Positions 1-7,268 of a stretch of DNA of 44,564 nt are shown one piece after another. Source of the DNA: an uncultured Prevotellaceae bacterium (GTDB lineage: Bacteria; Bacteroidota; Bacteroidia; Bacteroidales; Bacteroidaceae); NCBI GenBank assembly GCA_947303855.1, contig CAMYZO010000017.1, positions 1 to 44,564 on the forward strand, read 5' to 3'. The stretch's first letter is position 1. Every line of letters starts with the position of its first letter. A program made the position numbers and the translations under genes. Under the pieces are notes generated by a model. The model saw only the letters and a program-made list of their open reading frames with translations, was not told the DNA's origin and searched no databases.

Positions 1-166
1 CCATCACCACGAGCGAGAACAGCAGCAGGTGCCAGTCGCTGACCTCGTCAAAGGGCTGCAGGAACTTGCGGTCATAGTCCTCGAAAAGTATAAAGATCAG
101 TGCATAGACGGCGAACACCACCATGACGCTGGCGAACATCTTCCGGCCTTCACTCAAATGCTTCAT
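1..166 (-). CDS. Sensor histidine kinase, N-terminal part (runs off window)
   Basis: Only the first 55 or so codons are present; the gene continues beyond the left edge. The start ATG at 166 overlaps the TGA stop of the response regulator (ATGA), so the two are translationally coupled. The visible residues give a hydrophobic segment (about residues 10-28) and the start of a second one at the edge, typical of the membrane input domain of a sensor kinase. The kinase assignment rests on the coupled response regulator and the membrane N-terminus, because no catalytic motif lies in the window. Confidence 0.6.
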   Translation of the reverse strand, partial: MKHLSEGRKMFASVMVVFAVYALIFILFEDYDRKFLQPFDEVSDWHLLLFSLVVM

Positions 167-876
167 ACCTCAAACAAATAGCCGTACCCTTGTCGGCTTA
201 CTACAAAATTTCCATATCTGCCTATCTTCTTGCGCAGACGGGTGACGTTGACATCTACCGTGCGGTCGCTGACCACCACGTCTTCCGGCCATACGGCATC
301 GAAGATCTGTTGCCGTGAAAAGACCTGCCCGCGATGCTTTAGCAACAGCCCCAACAGCTCGAACTCCGTCTTGGTGAGACTCACGCTCTCGCCATCCACC
401 GTCGTCGTCTTCTTGCCGAAGTCGAGAATCAACCCCTCATAACTGATAAGACTCCCCTCCCCGGAGGGATTCTTGCCTTGCAAGCGTCCTTCGACCGAGC
501 GGGGAGTGGGTCTCCTCAGCACCGCCTTCACACGGGCCACCACCTCGCGCACGGAGAACGGCTTCGTCACGTAGTCGTCGGCCCCAAACCCAAAGCCCCG
601 TAGCGTATCGTCCTCTGTATCTTTTGCCGTCAGGAAAATAATAGGTATATGGGCGGTCGTCTCGTCAGCCTTCAGTCGCTCTGCCAGCTCGAAGCCCGAC
701 ATGCCCGGCATCATCACGTCGAGTATCAGCAAATCGTACCGCAACGGTTCCCTATCCATCGCCTCCTCGCCCGAATAGGCCGCCTCGGCCTCGAAGCCTG
801 CCGCTCGAAGGTTATAGAGCAGAATCTCGCACAAATCCTGCTCGTCGTCTACCACAAGAATCCTTTTCTGTCTCAT
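163..876 (-). CDS. OmpR/PhoB-family response regulator
   Basis: A 237-residue DNA-binding response regulator. The receiver domain (about residues 1-120) shows the acidic pair in VVDDE, the phospho-acceptor Asp in LLILDVMMPG, and the conserved Lys in TKPF. A C-terminal winged helix (about 150-235) ends with the usual RLRKKIG and GYGYLFEV elements. A longer frame starts at 915, but the TAccTTTG promoter box at 881-888 lies inside that extension, so ATG 876 is preferred and the message would be nearly leaderless. The linker between domains contains a GC-rich hairpin sequence (451-472) coding NPSGEGSL, which may be a small inserted repeat. The gene is coupled to the kinase at 1-166; the stimulus cannot be read from sequence. 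Confidence 0.9.
   Translation of the reverse strand: MRQKRILVVDDEQDLCEILLYNLRAAGFEAEAAYSGEEAMDREPLRYDLLILDVMMPGMSGFELAERLKADETTAHIPIIFLTAKDTEDDTLRGFGFGADDYVTKPFSVREVVARVKAVLRRPTPRSVEGRLQGKNPSGEGSLISYEGLILDFGKKTTTVDGESVSLTKTEFELLGLLLKHRGQVFSRQQIFDAVWPEDVVVSDRTVDVNVTRLRKKIGRYGNFVVSRQGYGYLFEV
451..472. repeat. GC-rich hairpin within response regulator linker
   Basis: CTCCCCTCC followed by CGGAGGG forms a short inverted repeat. It resembles the arms of the larger GC-rich inverted repeat at 36834-36938 and the hairpins at 42485-42521 and 43159-43193. It lies exactly in the interdomain linker, where an insertion would be tolerated. Confidence 0.35.
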
Positions 877-880
877 CGCC

Positions 881-888
881 TGCAAAGG
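881..888 (-). promoter_or_regulatory. Bacteroidetes -7 box (TAccTTTG) of response regulator
   Basis: TACCTTTG sits just upstream of ATG 876 on the minus strand, with a TTTG-containing -33 region about 20 nt further upstream. The expected transcription start falls close to the ATG, which suggests a leaderless or very short leader transcript. Confidence 0.6.
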
Positions 889-1065
889 TACAAATAAATC
901 GCAACAAACCCCCAAACAGACTTCAATATTTTCACTGTGGTTTTGTCATTTCCCAAATTTTCAAGATGGGCGGTCTGCCAAGTGTTGAAACTTTTGTTCA
1001 TTTCATGCTGGCGGTTCAGTTCTTCATTAGGCGTCAACAAACAGCAGACTCAGATACTGGAGGAA

Positions 1066-1102
1066 GGACTTTGTCGATTTCGTCAATGAAGAATTGCGAG
1101 AG
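1066..1102. repeat. Partial copy of the methyltransferase 3' end
   Basis: These 37 nt match 2550-2586 at 31 positions, including a run of 19 identical bases. On the minus strand the frame reads LSQFFIDEIDKVL, against LSKPIIDEIDKVL in the methyltransferase C-terminus. The two copies bracket the three-gene toxin-antitoxin/SLOG cassette. The rest of 917-1113 holds nothing else I can recognise. Confidence 0.6.
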
Positions 1103-1113
1103 TCATCTTGACG

Positions 1114-1596
1114 TCACTCTCCTGGCCTTATGGCACTGCCAATCAGCTTTACCTGCTTGCTTGCATTTTCAGATTGCCGTAGATAGATTTCGTAGAGGGA
1201 GCTTTCCTCAGTGAGCATACCGAAAACGATGGTGCTGGCAAGGTCTGCTACATAATGGTTACGGGCTTGGGCAGCAGCGTTGCTGGTGCGGGCGGCCTGG
1301 TTCACGGAGATAATGAGCAAACGTCCGTCGCCATAGGCTTCACGCAGTTCCTCAGGAATGTGTTTGTATATGGCCCGGGCCAGTACCACAACCACTGGTA
1401 TCCGTTTTTTCAGAAGGAAGTGCAACACATCCCGCTCAATGGGCGATTGAAAACCGCTAACCACGCAATCCGTTTCGGCACAAAGACCTGTAGCCCAGTC
1501 GTAGCAAGCCATCACCCGTGCAGTCTGCACGGTGCGACTCGCCAGGAATGCAGTCAGCTTCCGGTTTAGCAGGTCTTTGTTGCCGAGATAGTCCAT
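1114..1596 (-). CDS. SLOG-fold (DprA-like) protein
   Basis: A 160-residue protein of one compact domain. The pattern of a hydrophobic strand, GFQSPIERDVL and then a strand of valines (IPVVVVLAR) resembles the nucleotide- or ligand-binding SLOG/Rossmann-like fold of DprA and its small relatives, which often accompany mobile and defence genes. Start ATG 1596 overlaps the TGA stop of the PIN toxin by one base, so it is the third gene of the cassette. A TTG at 1599 is a less likely start. I see no HTH and no membrane segment. A ligand sensor or DNA-binding accessory role is inference from fold similarity only. Confidence 0.5.
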   Translation of the reverse strand: MDYLGNKDLLNRKLTAFLASRTVQTARVMACYDWATGLCAETDCVVSGFQSPIERDVLHFLLKKRIPVVVVLARAIYKHIPEELREAYGDGRLLIISVNQAARTSNAAAQARNHYVADLASTIVFGMLTEESSLYEIYLRQSENASKQVKLIGSAIRPGE

Positions 1597-2009
1597 CAAA
1601 AGACTCCTTCTTTTTGCAAAATCTCCACCATCTCTGCCGGAGTCACTACAATTGGCTCCTTAGGGAAATGCTTCTTGTTGCCTGTCACCAAATAGGCATC
1701 CTCTTTCGACAGAGACACTTCATAGAATACGATATCTTTCGGATCAGGGAAGTCTTCCTGAGATGGTACACGTTCACCGTGAATACCATTCATTAGTATT
1801 CTGTCTATTGCCCACATAATCAGATGTTCTGGGATGCCGAATTTCTTGCGACGTAACACTTCCCTGTATTCGTCGATTATTTCATCGTTATACACGGGAG
1901 TGATTTTTCCCTGTAAAACGGCTGCCCATATTTTTGATGTTGCAGCCATTAGATTCTTCGTAATGTACGCAGACACGATAACATTCGTGTCGATGACTGC
2001 ATAAATCAT
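1596..2009 (-). CDS. PIN-domain toxin (VapC-like ribonuclease)
   Basis: A 137-residue protein that is a single PIN domain of the kind annotated as putative toxin component, PIN family (COG1569). The N-terminal strand carries the first catalytic Asp (AVIDTNVIVSAY), the middle has conserved acidic residues around NDEIIDEYREVL, and the C-terminal part has the DAYLVTGNKKHF motif with another metal-binding Asp. PIN toxins are Mg-dependent RNases held in check by the partner antitoxin. The start ATG at 2009 overlaps the upstream antitoxin stop (ATGA), and its stop overlaps the next gene, so all three are coupled. Confidence 0.82.
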   Translation of the reverse strand: MIYAVIDTNVIVSAYITKNLMAATSKIWAAVLQGKITPVYNDEIIDEYREVLRRKKFGIPEHLIMWAIDRILMNGIHGERVPSQEDFPDPKDIVFYEVSLSKEDAYLVTGNKKHFPKEPIVVTPAEMVEILQKEGVF

Positions 2010-2314
2010 ACTAATGCCTTTTTCTTTGCCGCCATTTCTTCACGGGCCAGCCTGATTTCTTCATTAATTTCTTCCATCGTCAATTCGGGACGGTCGCTCG
2101 CAGCAACAGCCCTGCGGAATTCGTTGAAATCCTTCATTACCTTGTCCTCGTCAGGATAAGCCGTTATCTTAAATGGAATACTTCTTGTCTTTACAACTGC
2201 ATTGGCAAAGATGTTCATTGCTGCATTTGCGCTCATGCCAAACTGCTGGCAGAGGGAATCGAAAGCGGCTTTGATGCCTGCATCCATACGAACGGTCATT
2301 GATACTTGTGCCAT
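2006..2314 (-). CDS. RelB/DinJ-family antitoxin
   Basis: A 102-residue protein. The N-terminal ribbon-helix-helix (VSMTVRMDAGIKAAFDSLCQ...GMSANAAMNIFA, about residues 4-40) is typical of RelB/DinJ antitoxins, which bind their own promoter. The charged C-terminal tail (EINEEIRLAREEMAAKKKA) would wrap the toxin. RelB/DinJ antitoxins usually pair with RelE or YafQ toxins, whereas here the coupled partner is a PIN protein. Transcription probably starts from the -7 box at 2375-2382. Confidence 0.82.
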   Translation of the reverse strand: MAQVSMTVRMDAGIKAAFDSLCQQFGMSANAAMNIFANAVVKTRSIPFKITAYPDEDKVMKDFNEFRRAVAASDRPELTMEEINEEIRLAREEMAAKKKALV

Positions 2315-2374
2315 AATCTTAATGTTTTAGAGGTGCATCGATGCTGTAAACATCTTCGCACGAGTTTGTGAGTG

Positions 2375-2382
2375 CAAAGATA
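2375..2382 (-). promoter_or_regulatory. -7 box (TAtcTTTG) of toxin-antitoxin operon
   Basis: TATCTTTG lies on the minus strand 61 nt upstream of the antitoxin start. It is a perfect match to the Bacteroidetes -7 consensus in an AT-rich stretch with no other gene. Confidence 0.6.
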
Positions 2383-2454
2383 ATCACTTTATTTGATATT
2401 TACATCATTTTGCCATAAATTTTAATCATAATAGGCAAAAACTTCCCTTTAAGA

Positions 2455-5400
2455 CTATTCTTCGTTTAATTCGTCGCCCATGCGGTATTTGATGTCGTAA
2501 TTGATAATGAAGTCAAGTTCCTCGTCCGTGAAGCCGTAGTGCTTCGCAAGGACTTTGTCGATTTCGTCGATGATGGGTTTGGAGAGTTTCTTCTGATAGG
2601 CAAATGATTGATTTACGCCACCATCAGATTTGTTCACAATTGATACTTGTTTGTTTCCATCTAAATTCCTTTCAAGACTTTTAGCAAACACGCCAACGTC
2701 ATTATTGCTATCAAAATTTAATTGGAAATCAAATACGTTTGCTTCTGTCAGATTGAACATATCGTAGTTTGTTGAATAATACCACCAGAAAAGGCTTGAA
2801 TTGAGTGCGGCCATGAGATAATCTGCAACAATTGAACTACAGACATGTTTTTCTTTGTTACTTGCAGAATTAGTATTGAATCCATTCCGAAGGAAAATAA
2901 TCCAATACCTTAGTCCTGCAGAACGGTAGTGAATCAGGGGGTCGCTTATTTGGGTTGTGGTATATTGACCAATTGAGTTATTCGCTTTATACTTGTTGTA
3001 AAGCCCATGCTCGATAGCAGATGAAAAGCGCCAAATACGAACATTGTTAACTGAAGAGCTGAAATGAAGATTGCGGAAGAGCCATTTGCGGTGTTCTGAC
3101 GACCATCGTAAAACCTGAGTTGTAAATAACTCATTACATACAGGGCTGTTGGATGAAATGAAGATATTTAGTCTTTGGTCTGCACCCTTATTACCATCGA
3201 ATAGTTTACCAGGTCTAATCTCATAACTGCTAATACATAGGAATTTGTTCTTGGTCATTAACTCACGAAGCGAATACATATTTTTGGCTGCCGTAAAAGA
3301 CAAGGGTACTATCATCCCTATTCTTTGTCTATCTGACAATAAGTTTAGCGACCTTTCTATCGTGAAGGCGTATAGATTATTACTTTCTTGTGTCTTATAG
3401 TTTGTAAGTTTATATAAGTCAGCAACAGACTTTTTTGTATCTTTGTCTTTCTTAGTATAAACCACATACGGCGGATTGCCAATCACCACATCAAATCCAC
3501 CATTGCCCCGTATAATTTCGTAAAACTCAGCGAGCCAGTGGAAGGGCTGATGCGACTTTTTCCATTGTTCGTAGTTCATGCCGGGGGCCGTGGAAGCGTG
3601 GAGGTTGTGATTGAGCAGTTCGTTGAGCTTGCCAAGCCGTTCTTTCAGTTGTGACTTTGCCTGTTTGAAGGTTTCGAGGTCTTCGTCCTGCGTTAACTGC
3701 ACCGTACGGAAAGTGTGGTAGGCCGTAGAGACGATGTCTATCTCGTCATAGACCTTAGTCTCAAACTCCTGACGGGCAAACATATCCATGTACTTTACCC
3801 CTTCCTCCATCTCTTTCTCAGTAGCATACCCCACAAGCGTATTGCCGCAGCGGATATTGAAGTCGATGTCGGGCAGCGGGTCCAGTCCGAGGTTGTCAGC
3901 CCGCATATCCACCTCCACCACAGCCACCATCTTCAGGAACAGGCGGAGCTTGGCTATTTCAGTAGCCTCAGCCATGATGTCCACACCGTAGAGGTTGCGC
4001 AGGATGATACTCTTATAGATGAAGTATTGGCGGTTGCTCCGATACTTACGATTGATCTCGTCCAGTTCATCCTTGAAGAGATTCGGATTCTCCTCATGCC
4101 ACTGCTCCATACGCTCAATGCAGACCTCATAGAGCGGTTCGAGGATGTTCATGGCAGCAAAGAGGAAAGCACCCGAACCACAGGTGGGGTCGAGGATGGT
4201 GACATGCTGCATGGCATGATAGAAATGTGCTACAAAGCGATGGTCGACGGCATTCTGCAGCAGGTCATAGACGAACTGACGGATGTCGAGATTATAGGTG
4301 ATGAAGTCGTTGATTTCCGTAATGTCGCCGGCATAGATTTTTTCAAGCAGCGAGTCACAACGCTGCAAGCGTTCTATGGTTTCACGCCATATCTCTGTGG
4401 GAAGTGCAAACGCCTCTGAGGTACGCTCATTCCAACGGTTCCGACGCTCCAGCAGGTTAGGCTCTTCGGTATCAATGCCCCGCGCGATGTAGTCAGGTAT
4501 TTGTTCCTGCCAGTCATCCGTATAGCCTTTCTTTACTGCATCGTAGATGTAGCGGTCGCCACTCTGTGCCAGCATCTGCCACACATAGCCATTGGGACGG
4601 AAGTATTTTTCGCTGTCCTTGGTAGCAGTTCGAACCTTGTCCATAAGGAACGGCAGGATGCAGTTCTTGCCGATATACTCTGTGATGTCCTCCTTCGTAT
4701 AGTAGGCTCCCATCGCAGCACGGTCGTTGATATACTGCTCGAAGATGTAGCCCAGCACGTCGGGGTTGATGTCCTTGCCCGTAGCCGTATGGCGGTCGTC
4801 AAGATGCCAGTGCCACTGGTCGAAGAAGGCAAACAGGCTCACAAAAGCGTCATCGGCAATGTCGATGTCGGCATACTGCTGTTCCAGCGTGTGCTCATCA
4901 AACATACCTCCGTTGAGATAAGGAATGCGGCCGTACATATTCTCAAACTCCCGGGAGTGGCGCGGGGCGTTCAGTCCTCCATGAAAGAGCTGGGTAAGGA
5001 AGCCACGATAGAAGGACTGGAAGAAGCGGTCCTCACCTTGCTCACGACGTACCCAGGCCAACTTGTCGCGCAGATAGTTGGTGTTGTTGTCAAGGAAGCC
5101 CTTCTTTTGGATGAAGTAACAGAACATGAGGCGGTTAAGCATGATGCTGGCATACCACTGCTTGTTACCATTATCCTTTACATCGATGTTGTCGTCAATG
5201 CCCGATATGAACTTGACGAAGGCAGCATGCTGCTTGCGGAACCCCTGATAGAAGTCCTTGGTCAGTTTCTCCGAGTTCACCACAAAAGCACCCTGGATGC
5301 GCTCTTTCACATCCATAATGGTGGTATGCTCGTCCACGCCGAAGGTCAGACCGTCAATCTTTGAGAAGAGAAAATCAGCCTGCCCCAGTGTCTCATACTC

Positions 5401-5574
5401 CACGAATACGAGGTCGCGCTTTTCAGTCTTCTTCACAGGAGCTACCCATAGGTGGTGCAGACCATGTGGTTGGTAAAAGATAAGGATATAACTGTCGGCC
5501 TGTTTTCGCAGCTTCAGGTCAAGTTTCTTGCAGAAAGATGACGAAGGAATCTCCGCTGTTTCACATTGCAGCAC
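2455..5574 (-). CDS. Eco57I-type adenine DNA methyltransferase (main frame of a frameshifted gene)
   Basis: This open frame of 1039 codons begins at a GTG that is probably not the real start. It encodes a large gamma-class N6-adenine methyltransferase of the Eco57I/Type IIG or DISARM MmeI-like kind. SAM-binding motif I (LDPTCGSGAF) lies near residue 460 and the catalytic GNPPY motif near 698. About 320 residues of helical N-terminal sequence precede the core, and a target-recognition-like region follows (about 710-1000). No PD-(D/E)XK nuclease motif was recognised in the N-terminus. Coding sequence continues upstream without a start, back to TGA 5631, and meets another frame that does start properly (5591-5701), so a one-base frameshift is likely. 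The stretch 2600-3450 is clearly more AT-rich than 3500-5570, suggesting an exchanged specificity domain. Confidence 0.8.
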   Translation of the reverse strand: MLQCETAEIPSSSFCKKLDLKLRKQADSYILIFYQPHGLHHLWVAPVKKTEKRDLVFVEYETLGQADFLFSKIDGLTFGVDEHTTIMDVKERIQGAFVVNSEKLTKDFYQGFRKQHAAFVKFISGIDDNIDVKDNGNKQWYASIMLNRLMFCYFIQKKGFLDNNTNYLRDKLAWVRREQGEDRFFQSFYRGFLTQLFHGGLNAPRHSREFENMYGRIPYLNGGMFDEHTLEQQYADIDIADDAFVSLFAFFDQWHWHLDDRHTATGKDINPDVLGYIFEQYINDRAAMGAYYTKEDITEYIGKNCILPFLMDKVRTATKDSEKYFRPNGYVWQMLAQSGDRYIYDAVKKGYTDDWQEQIPDYIARGIDTEEPNLLERRNRWNERTSEAFALPTEIWRETIERLQRCDSLLEKIYAGDITEINDFITYNLDIRQFVYDLLQNAVDHRFVAHFYHAMQHVTILDPTCGSGAFLFAAMNILEPLYEVCIERMEQWHEENPNLFKDELDEINRKYRSNRQYFIYKSIILRNLYGVDIMAEATEIAKLRLFLKMVAVVEVDMRADNLGLDPLPDIDFNIRCGNTLVGYATEKEMEEGVKYMDMFARQEFETKVYDEIDIVSTAYHTFRTVQLTQDEDLETFKQAKSQLKERLGKLNELLNHNLHASTAPGMNYEQWKKSHQPFHWLAEFYEIIRGNGGFDVVIGNPPYVVYTKKDKDTKKSVADLYKLTNYKTQESNNLYAFTIERSLNLLSDRQRIGMIVPLSFTAAKNMYSLRELMTKNKFLCISSYEIRPGKLFDGNKGADQRLNIFISSNSPVCNELFTTQVLRWSSEHRKWLFRNLHFSSSVNNVRIWRFSSAIEHGLYNKYKANNSIGQYTTTQISDPLIHYRSAGLRYWIIFLRNGFNTNSASNKEKHVCSSIVADYLMAALNSSLFWWYYSTNYDMFNLTEANVFDFQLNFDSNNDVGVFAKSLERNLDGNKQVSIVNKSDGGVNQSFAYQKKLSKPIIDEIDKVLAKHYGFTDEELDFIINYDIKYRMGDELNEE

Positions 5575-5590
5575 CTGAAATCCGTTGCGC

Positions 5591-5701
5591 TCAGCAATGG
5601 CCGTGAATGATTTGCAGGCTGTCGGCCTTCAGGTGCTGTTTCAGCGTACGCTTGAAGTATCGTGATGCTATCCAGGTGACGTTGTTCTTCTGTATCAGCA
5701 T
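5591..5701 (-). pseudogene. N-terminal piece of the methyltransferase, out of frame
   Basis: ATG 5701 opens a 36-codon frame (MLIQKNNVTWIASRYFKRTL...) that overlaps the helicase stop by 7 nt, the usual coupling of adjacent genes. It ends at TGA 5593-5591. The methyltransferase frame is already open from 5628 and reads SFTAIAERNGFQVLQC into the main frame. Skipping one base in GGCCATT (about 5596-5604) joins them as LQIIHG-IAERNGFQVL, so the likely event is a single-base insertion. A sequencing or assembly error would look the same. Confidence 0.6.
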
Positions 5702-6018
5702 CTGAAGTACTCCTGTGCCTTGCGCATATAGTGCTCCATATCGGTCGGAATGCGCAGGGTGCGCTTAATGTCATCCTCCTCACCTGCACCATTGTCATCA
5801 GTGAAGAAGCCCTCCATGTCTTCGGGCGTATCGCCATACATGGGGTTCTCATCGCCAATAGGCAAGTCCAGCTTATTCTCGATGGCATAGATAAAGACGG
5901 CATTGCGCACGATGTGGCGGTAGAGCGTCATCAGGAACGCGAAGCCGCTCGAATCCATACGCTTGAAGAAGGTGCTCTTGCAGAATCCCATCATGCGGGC
6001 TCCGGCCCGTCTGTACGA
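5695..6018 (-). pseudogene. C-terminal remnant of an SNF2-type helicase
   Basis: About 108 codons are open from just after TAA 6021-6019 to TGA 5697-5695; an internal ATG lies at 5994. The start RRAGARMMGF..TFFKRMDSSGFAFLMTL and the following RHIVRNAVFIYAIEN..LPIGDEN resemble the region after motif VI in SNF2-like helicases that sit next to large adenine methyltransferases, for example DISARM-like or Type ISP-like loci. The acidic tail (MYGDTPEDMEGFF) follows. Everything upstream, including all ATPase motifs, is missing, so the protein cannot be a working helicase. The methyltransferase start overlaps its stop. Family assignment is from recalled similarity of the tail only. Confidence 0.5.
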
Positions 6019-6088
6019 TTAGCTACATCACCGGATACATCGTCCTCAGATTATGCCTAAGAGCTTTTGGATTAACAATGTGAGAGCA

Positions 6089-6544
6089 TCACAAGGGGCC
6101 TGACACTTTGTGAGGTTTTGTGAAGTCAATCACTCCACCCGGAGGTGTGCGGAATGTAAAAGTTATCTTATCTTCTCCAGAAGATATGGCAAAATCACCC
6201 TCCAGTATGACGTCCATGCCGATAATGCAGTCTACCCCGACAAGGAAATCACTCTCAAACGCAGACACGAGCAGCATCATCCGGATATCCCCTGACAGTC
6301 GCGCCTGCACAAAATACTGATTTACCTTTCTTGACTTGTAAATACCGTTAGCGACTATTCTTCCTACCTTCTTAAGCCGCAAGAACTCCGCAGCAACAAT
6401 GCTGATGGCAGAACTGGAAGCACCAGTATCCCACAACGCCCGGGCCTCGAAGGTTTCTCCTGTCGCTGGGTTGACAAGTATAATAGGCGTGATGATTCTG
6501 TTTGCCAAACGCGGGAACGTGTAGGTAAACGACTTCTTTTCCAT
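6089..6544 (-). CDS. Retropepsin-like aspartic protease domain protein
   Basis: A 151-residue protein. The ALWDTGASSSAIS motif (about residues 37-49) is the D-T/S-G active-site loop of retropepsin-like proteases, and the later VDCIIGMDVILEGDFAIS stretch matches the conserved second element of bacterial stand-alone retropepsins. Such proteins would act as dimers. ATG 6544 is preferred over a frame opening at 6583, because it starts 2 nt after the stop of the upstream small gene and before the KSFTYTFPRL strand. It has no signal peptide, so it should be cytoplasmic. The substrate is unknown. Confidence 0.65.
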   Translation of the reverse strand: MEKKSFTYTFPRLANRIITPIILVNPATGETFEARALWDTGASSSAISIVAAEFLRLKKVGRIVANGIYKSRKVNQYFVQARLSGDIRMMLLVSAFESDFLVGVDCIIGMDVILEGDFAISSGEDKITFTFRTPPGGVIDFTKPHKVSGPL

Positions 6545-6546
6545 GA

Positions 6547-6780
6547 CTAACAAATGGTTTCTCTGATATCGACTGTGTAACATTTCTCGTCGGGGCCGCA
6601 GAGCTGGATGATGTACTCACCAGGCAGAAGCCCTTCCTTCTGGGCATTCGTGTAAGCCTCCCACCAGTCAGAGCCCGTCGTAATAACCTTTGTGCCGGAT
6701 ATGACCAGATATCAGTTCGGATACTGTCCGAAAAGCAAGCTCTGGTTGTCAATAAAGTACTGAAGTTCGATATCTTCCAT
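6547..6780 (-). pseudogene. Small DUF5678-like gene with in-frame TGA
   Basis: From ATG 6780 the frame reads MEDIELQYFIDNQSLLFGQYPN, then TGA at 6714-6712, then stays open as YLVISGTKVITTGSDWWEAY...CYTVDIRETIC to TAG 6549-6547. With Trp in place of the stop, the 77 residues look like the short DUF5678-type proteins (Y-x-x-x-W-V-x-I-x-G-x-x-V) that precede retropepsin-like genes in related bacteria. A TGG to TGA change is the simplest explanation. The downstream retropepsin starts 2 nt later and may lose coupled translation. Confidence 0.6.
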
Positions 6781-6791
6781 CGTTTTTTCGG

Positions 6792-6799
6792 CAAAGATA
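6792..6799 (-). promoter_or_regulatory. -7 box (TAtcTTTG) for the retropepsin operon
   Basis: TATCTTTG lies on the minus strand 11 nt before ATG 6780, with TTGATTG in the -33 region. It is divergent from the box at 6855-6862. Confidence 0.6.
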
Positions 6800-6854
6800 G
6801 GGATTTTTCTTCAATCAATAGGGATTTTCCCTTGCATATTTGCGGATTTTTGCC

Positions 6855-6862
6855 TATATTTG
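6855..6862 (+). promoter_or_regulatory. -7 box (TAtaTTTG) for the small membrane protein gene
   Basis: TATATTTG lies 29 nt before ATG 6892 and is divergent from the retropepsin promoter, with about 56 bp between the two boxes. Confidence 0.5.
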
Positions 6863-6891
6863 CAGCAGAAAAGAAGAGAAAGGGTCAAGAT

Positions 6892-7041
6892 ATGTTGGAA
6901 CTGATGATGATACTCGGAGCAGCGGCCATCGGACTGGGAGTCGGCCTGATGAGCAAGCAGGAGCCGAAGAAGAAGCCCTACAGGCGGAAGAAGAACTTCT
7001 TCGTAAGATGGGGAGAGACAGGCTGCAAATATTATTGGTAA
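6892..7041 (+). CDS. Small single-span membrane protein
   Basis: A 49-residue protein with one hydrophobic helix (LELMMILGAAAIGLGVGLM) and a strongly basic tail (KQEPKKKPYRRKKNFF). It follows a good promoter box and precedes a phage tail gene, so it may belong to the prophage remnant. The +1 frame over the same stretch is also open and reads an acidic, coiled-coil-like sequence (EEEALQAEEELLRKMGRD) to 7160, so the true product could be a frameshifted version that keeps the membrane helix and then switches frame. No function is assigned. Confidence 0.45.
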   Translation: MLELMMILGAAAIGLGVGLMSKQEPKKKPYRRKKNFFVRWGETGCKYYW

Positions 7042-7183
7042 AGGCACCACTGACAGAAGATTGTTCCCAATGGAAAGAGAGTGTGCTCGTCACTGAGGAG
7101 CAGGTGACTAATGGTTGTGAGACCTCGTTAAATAAGGAGACAACCTGCGTCCGGCGGTAAATAGATCTTCGACGATAACGATA

Positions 7184-7214
7184 GGGAGAGCCCGAAAGGG
7201 TTCTCCTCTTTTTG
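7184..7214 (+). terminator. Rho-independent terminator
   Basis: GGAGAGCCC, a GAAA tetraloop and GGGTTCTCC form a 9-bp stem (one G-T pair), followed by TCTTTTTG. It ends the transcript from the small membrane protein region. The 140 nt between that gene and the hairpin contain no gene I recognise. Confidence 0.75.
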
Positions 7215-7242
7215 TGTCCTTTTCGCTTCACCTTATTATACA

Positions 7243-7250
7243 TATCTTTG
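7243..7250 (+). promoter_or_regulatory. Candidate -7 box (TAtcTTTG) before the tape measure gene
   Basis: TATCTTTG lies 18 nt before ATG 7269 and just after the terminator. No clear -33 element is seen at the right distance, so this is tentative. Confidence 0.4.
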
Positions 7251-7268
7251 CTGAAAATTAGCAATGAT

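Noticed and set aside
3715..5364. Long plus-strand open frames opposite the methyltransferase
   Set aside because: They lie antisense to a gene with clear motifs, have no family features and no promoter box, so they are shadows.
6712..6714. In-frame TGA as selenocysteine or recoded codon
   Set aside because: No SECIS-like structure was seen after it and the expected residue is Trp, so a point mutation or sequencing error is simpler.
7042..7183. A small RNA gene between the membrane protein and the terminator
   Set aside because: A terminator is present, but no separate promoter box or known RNA structure was recognised.
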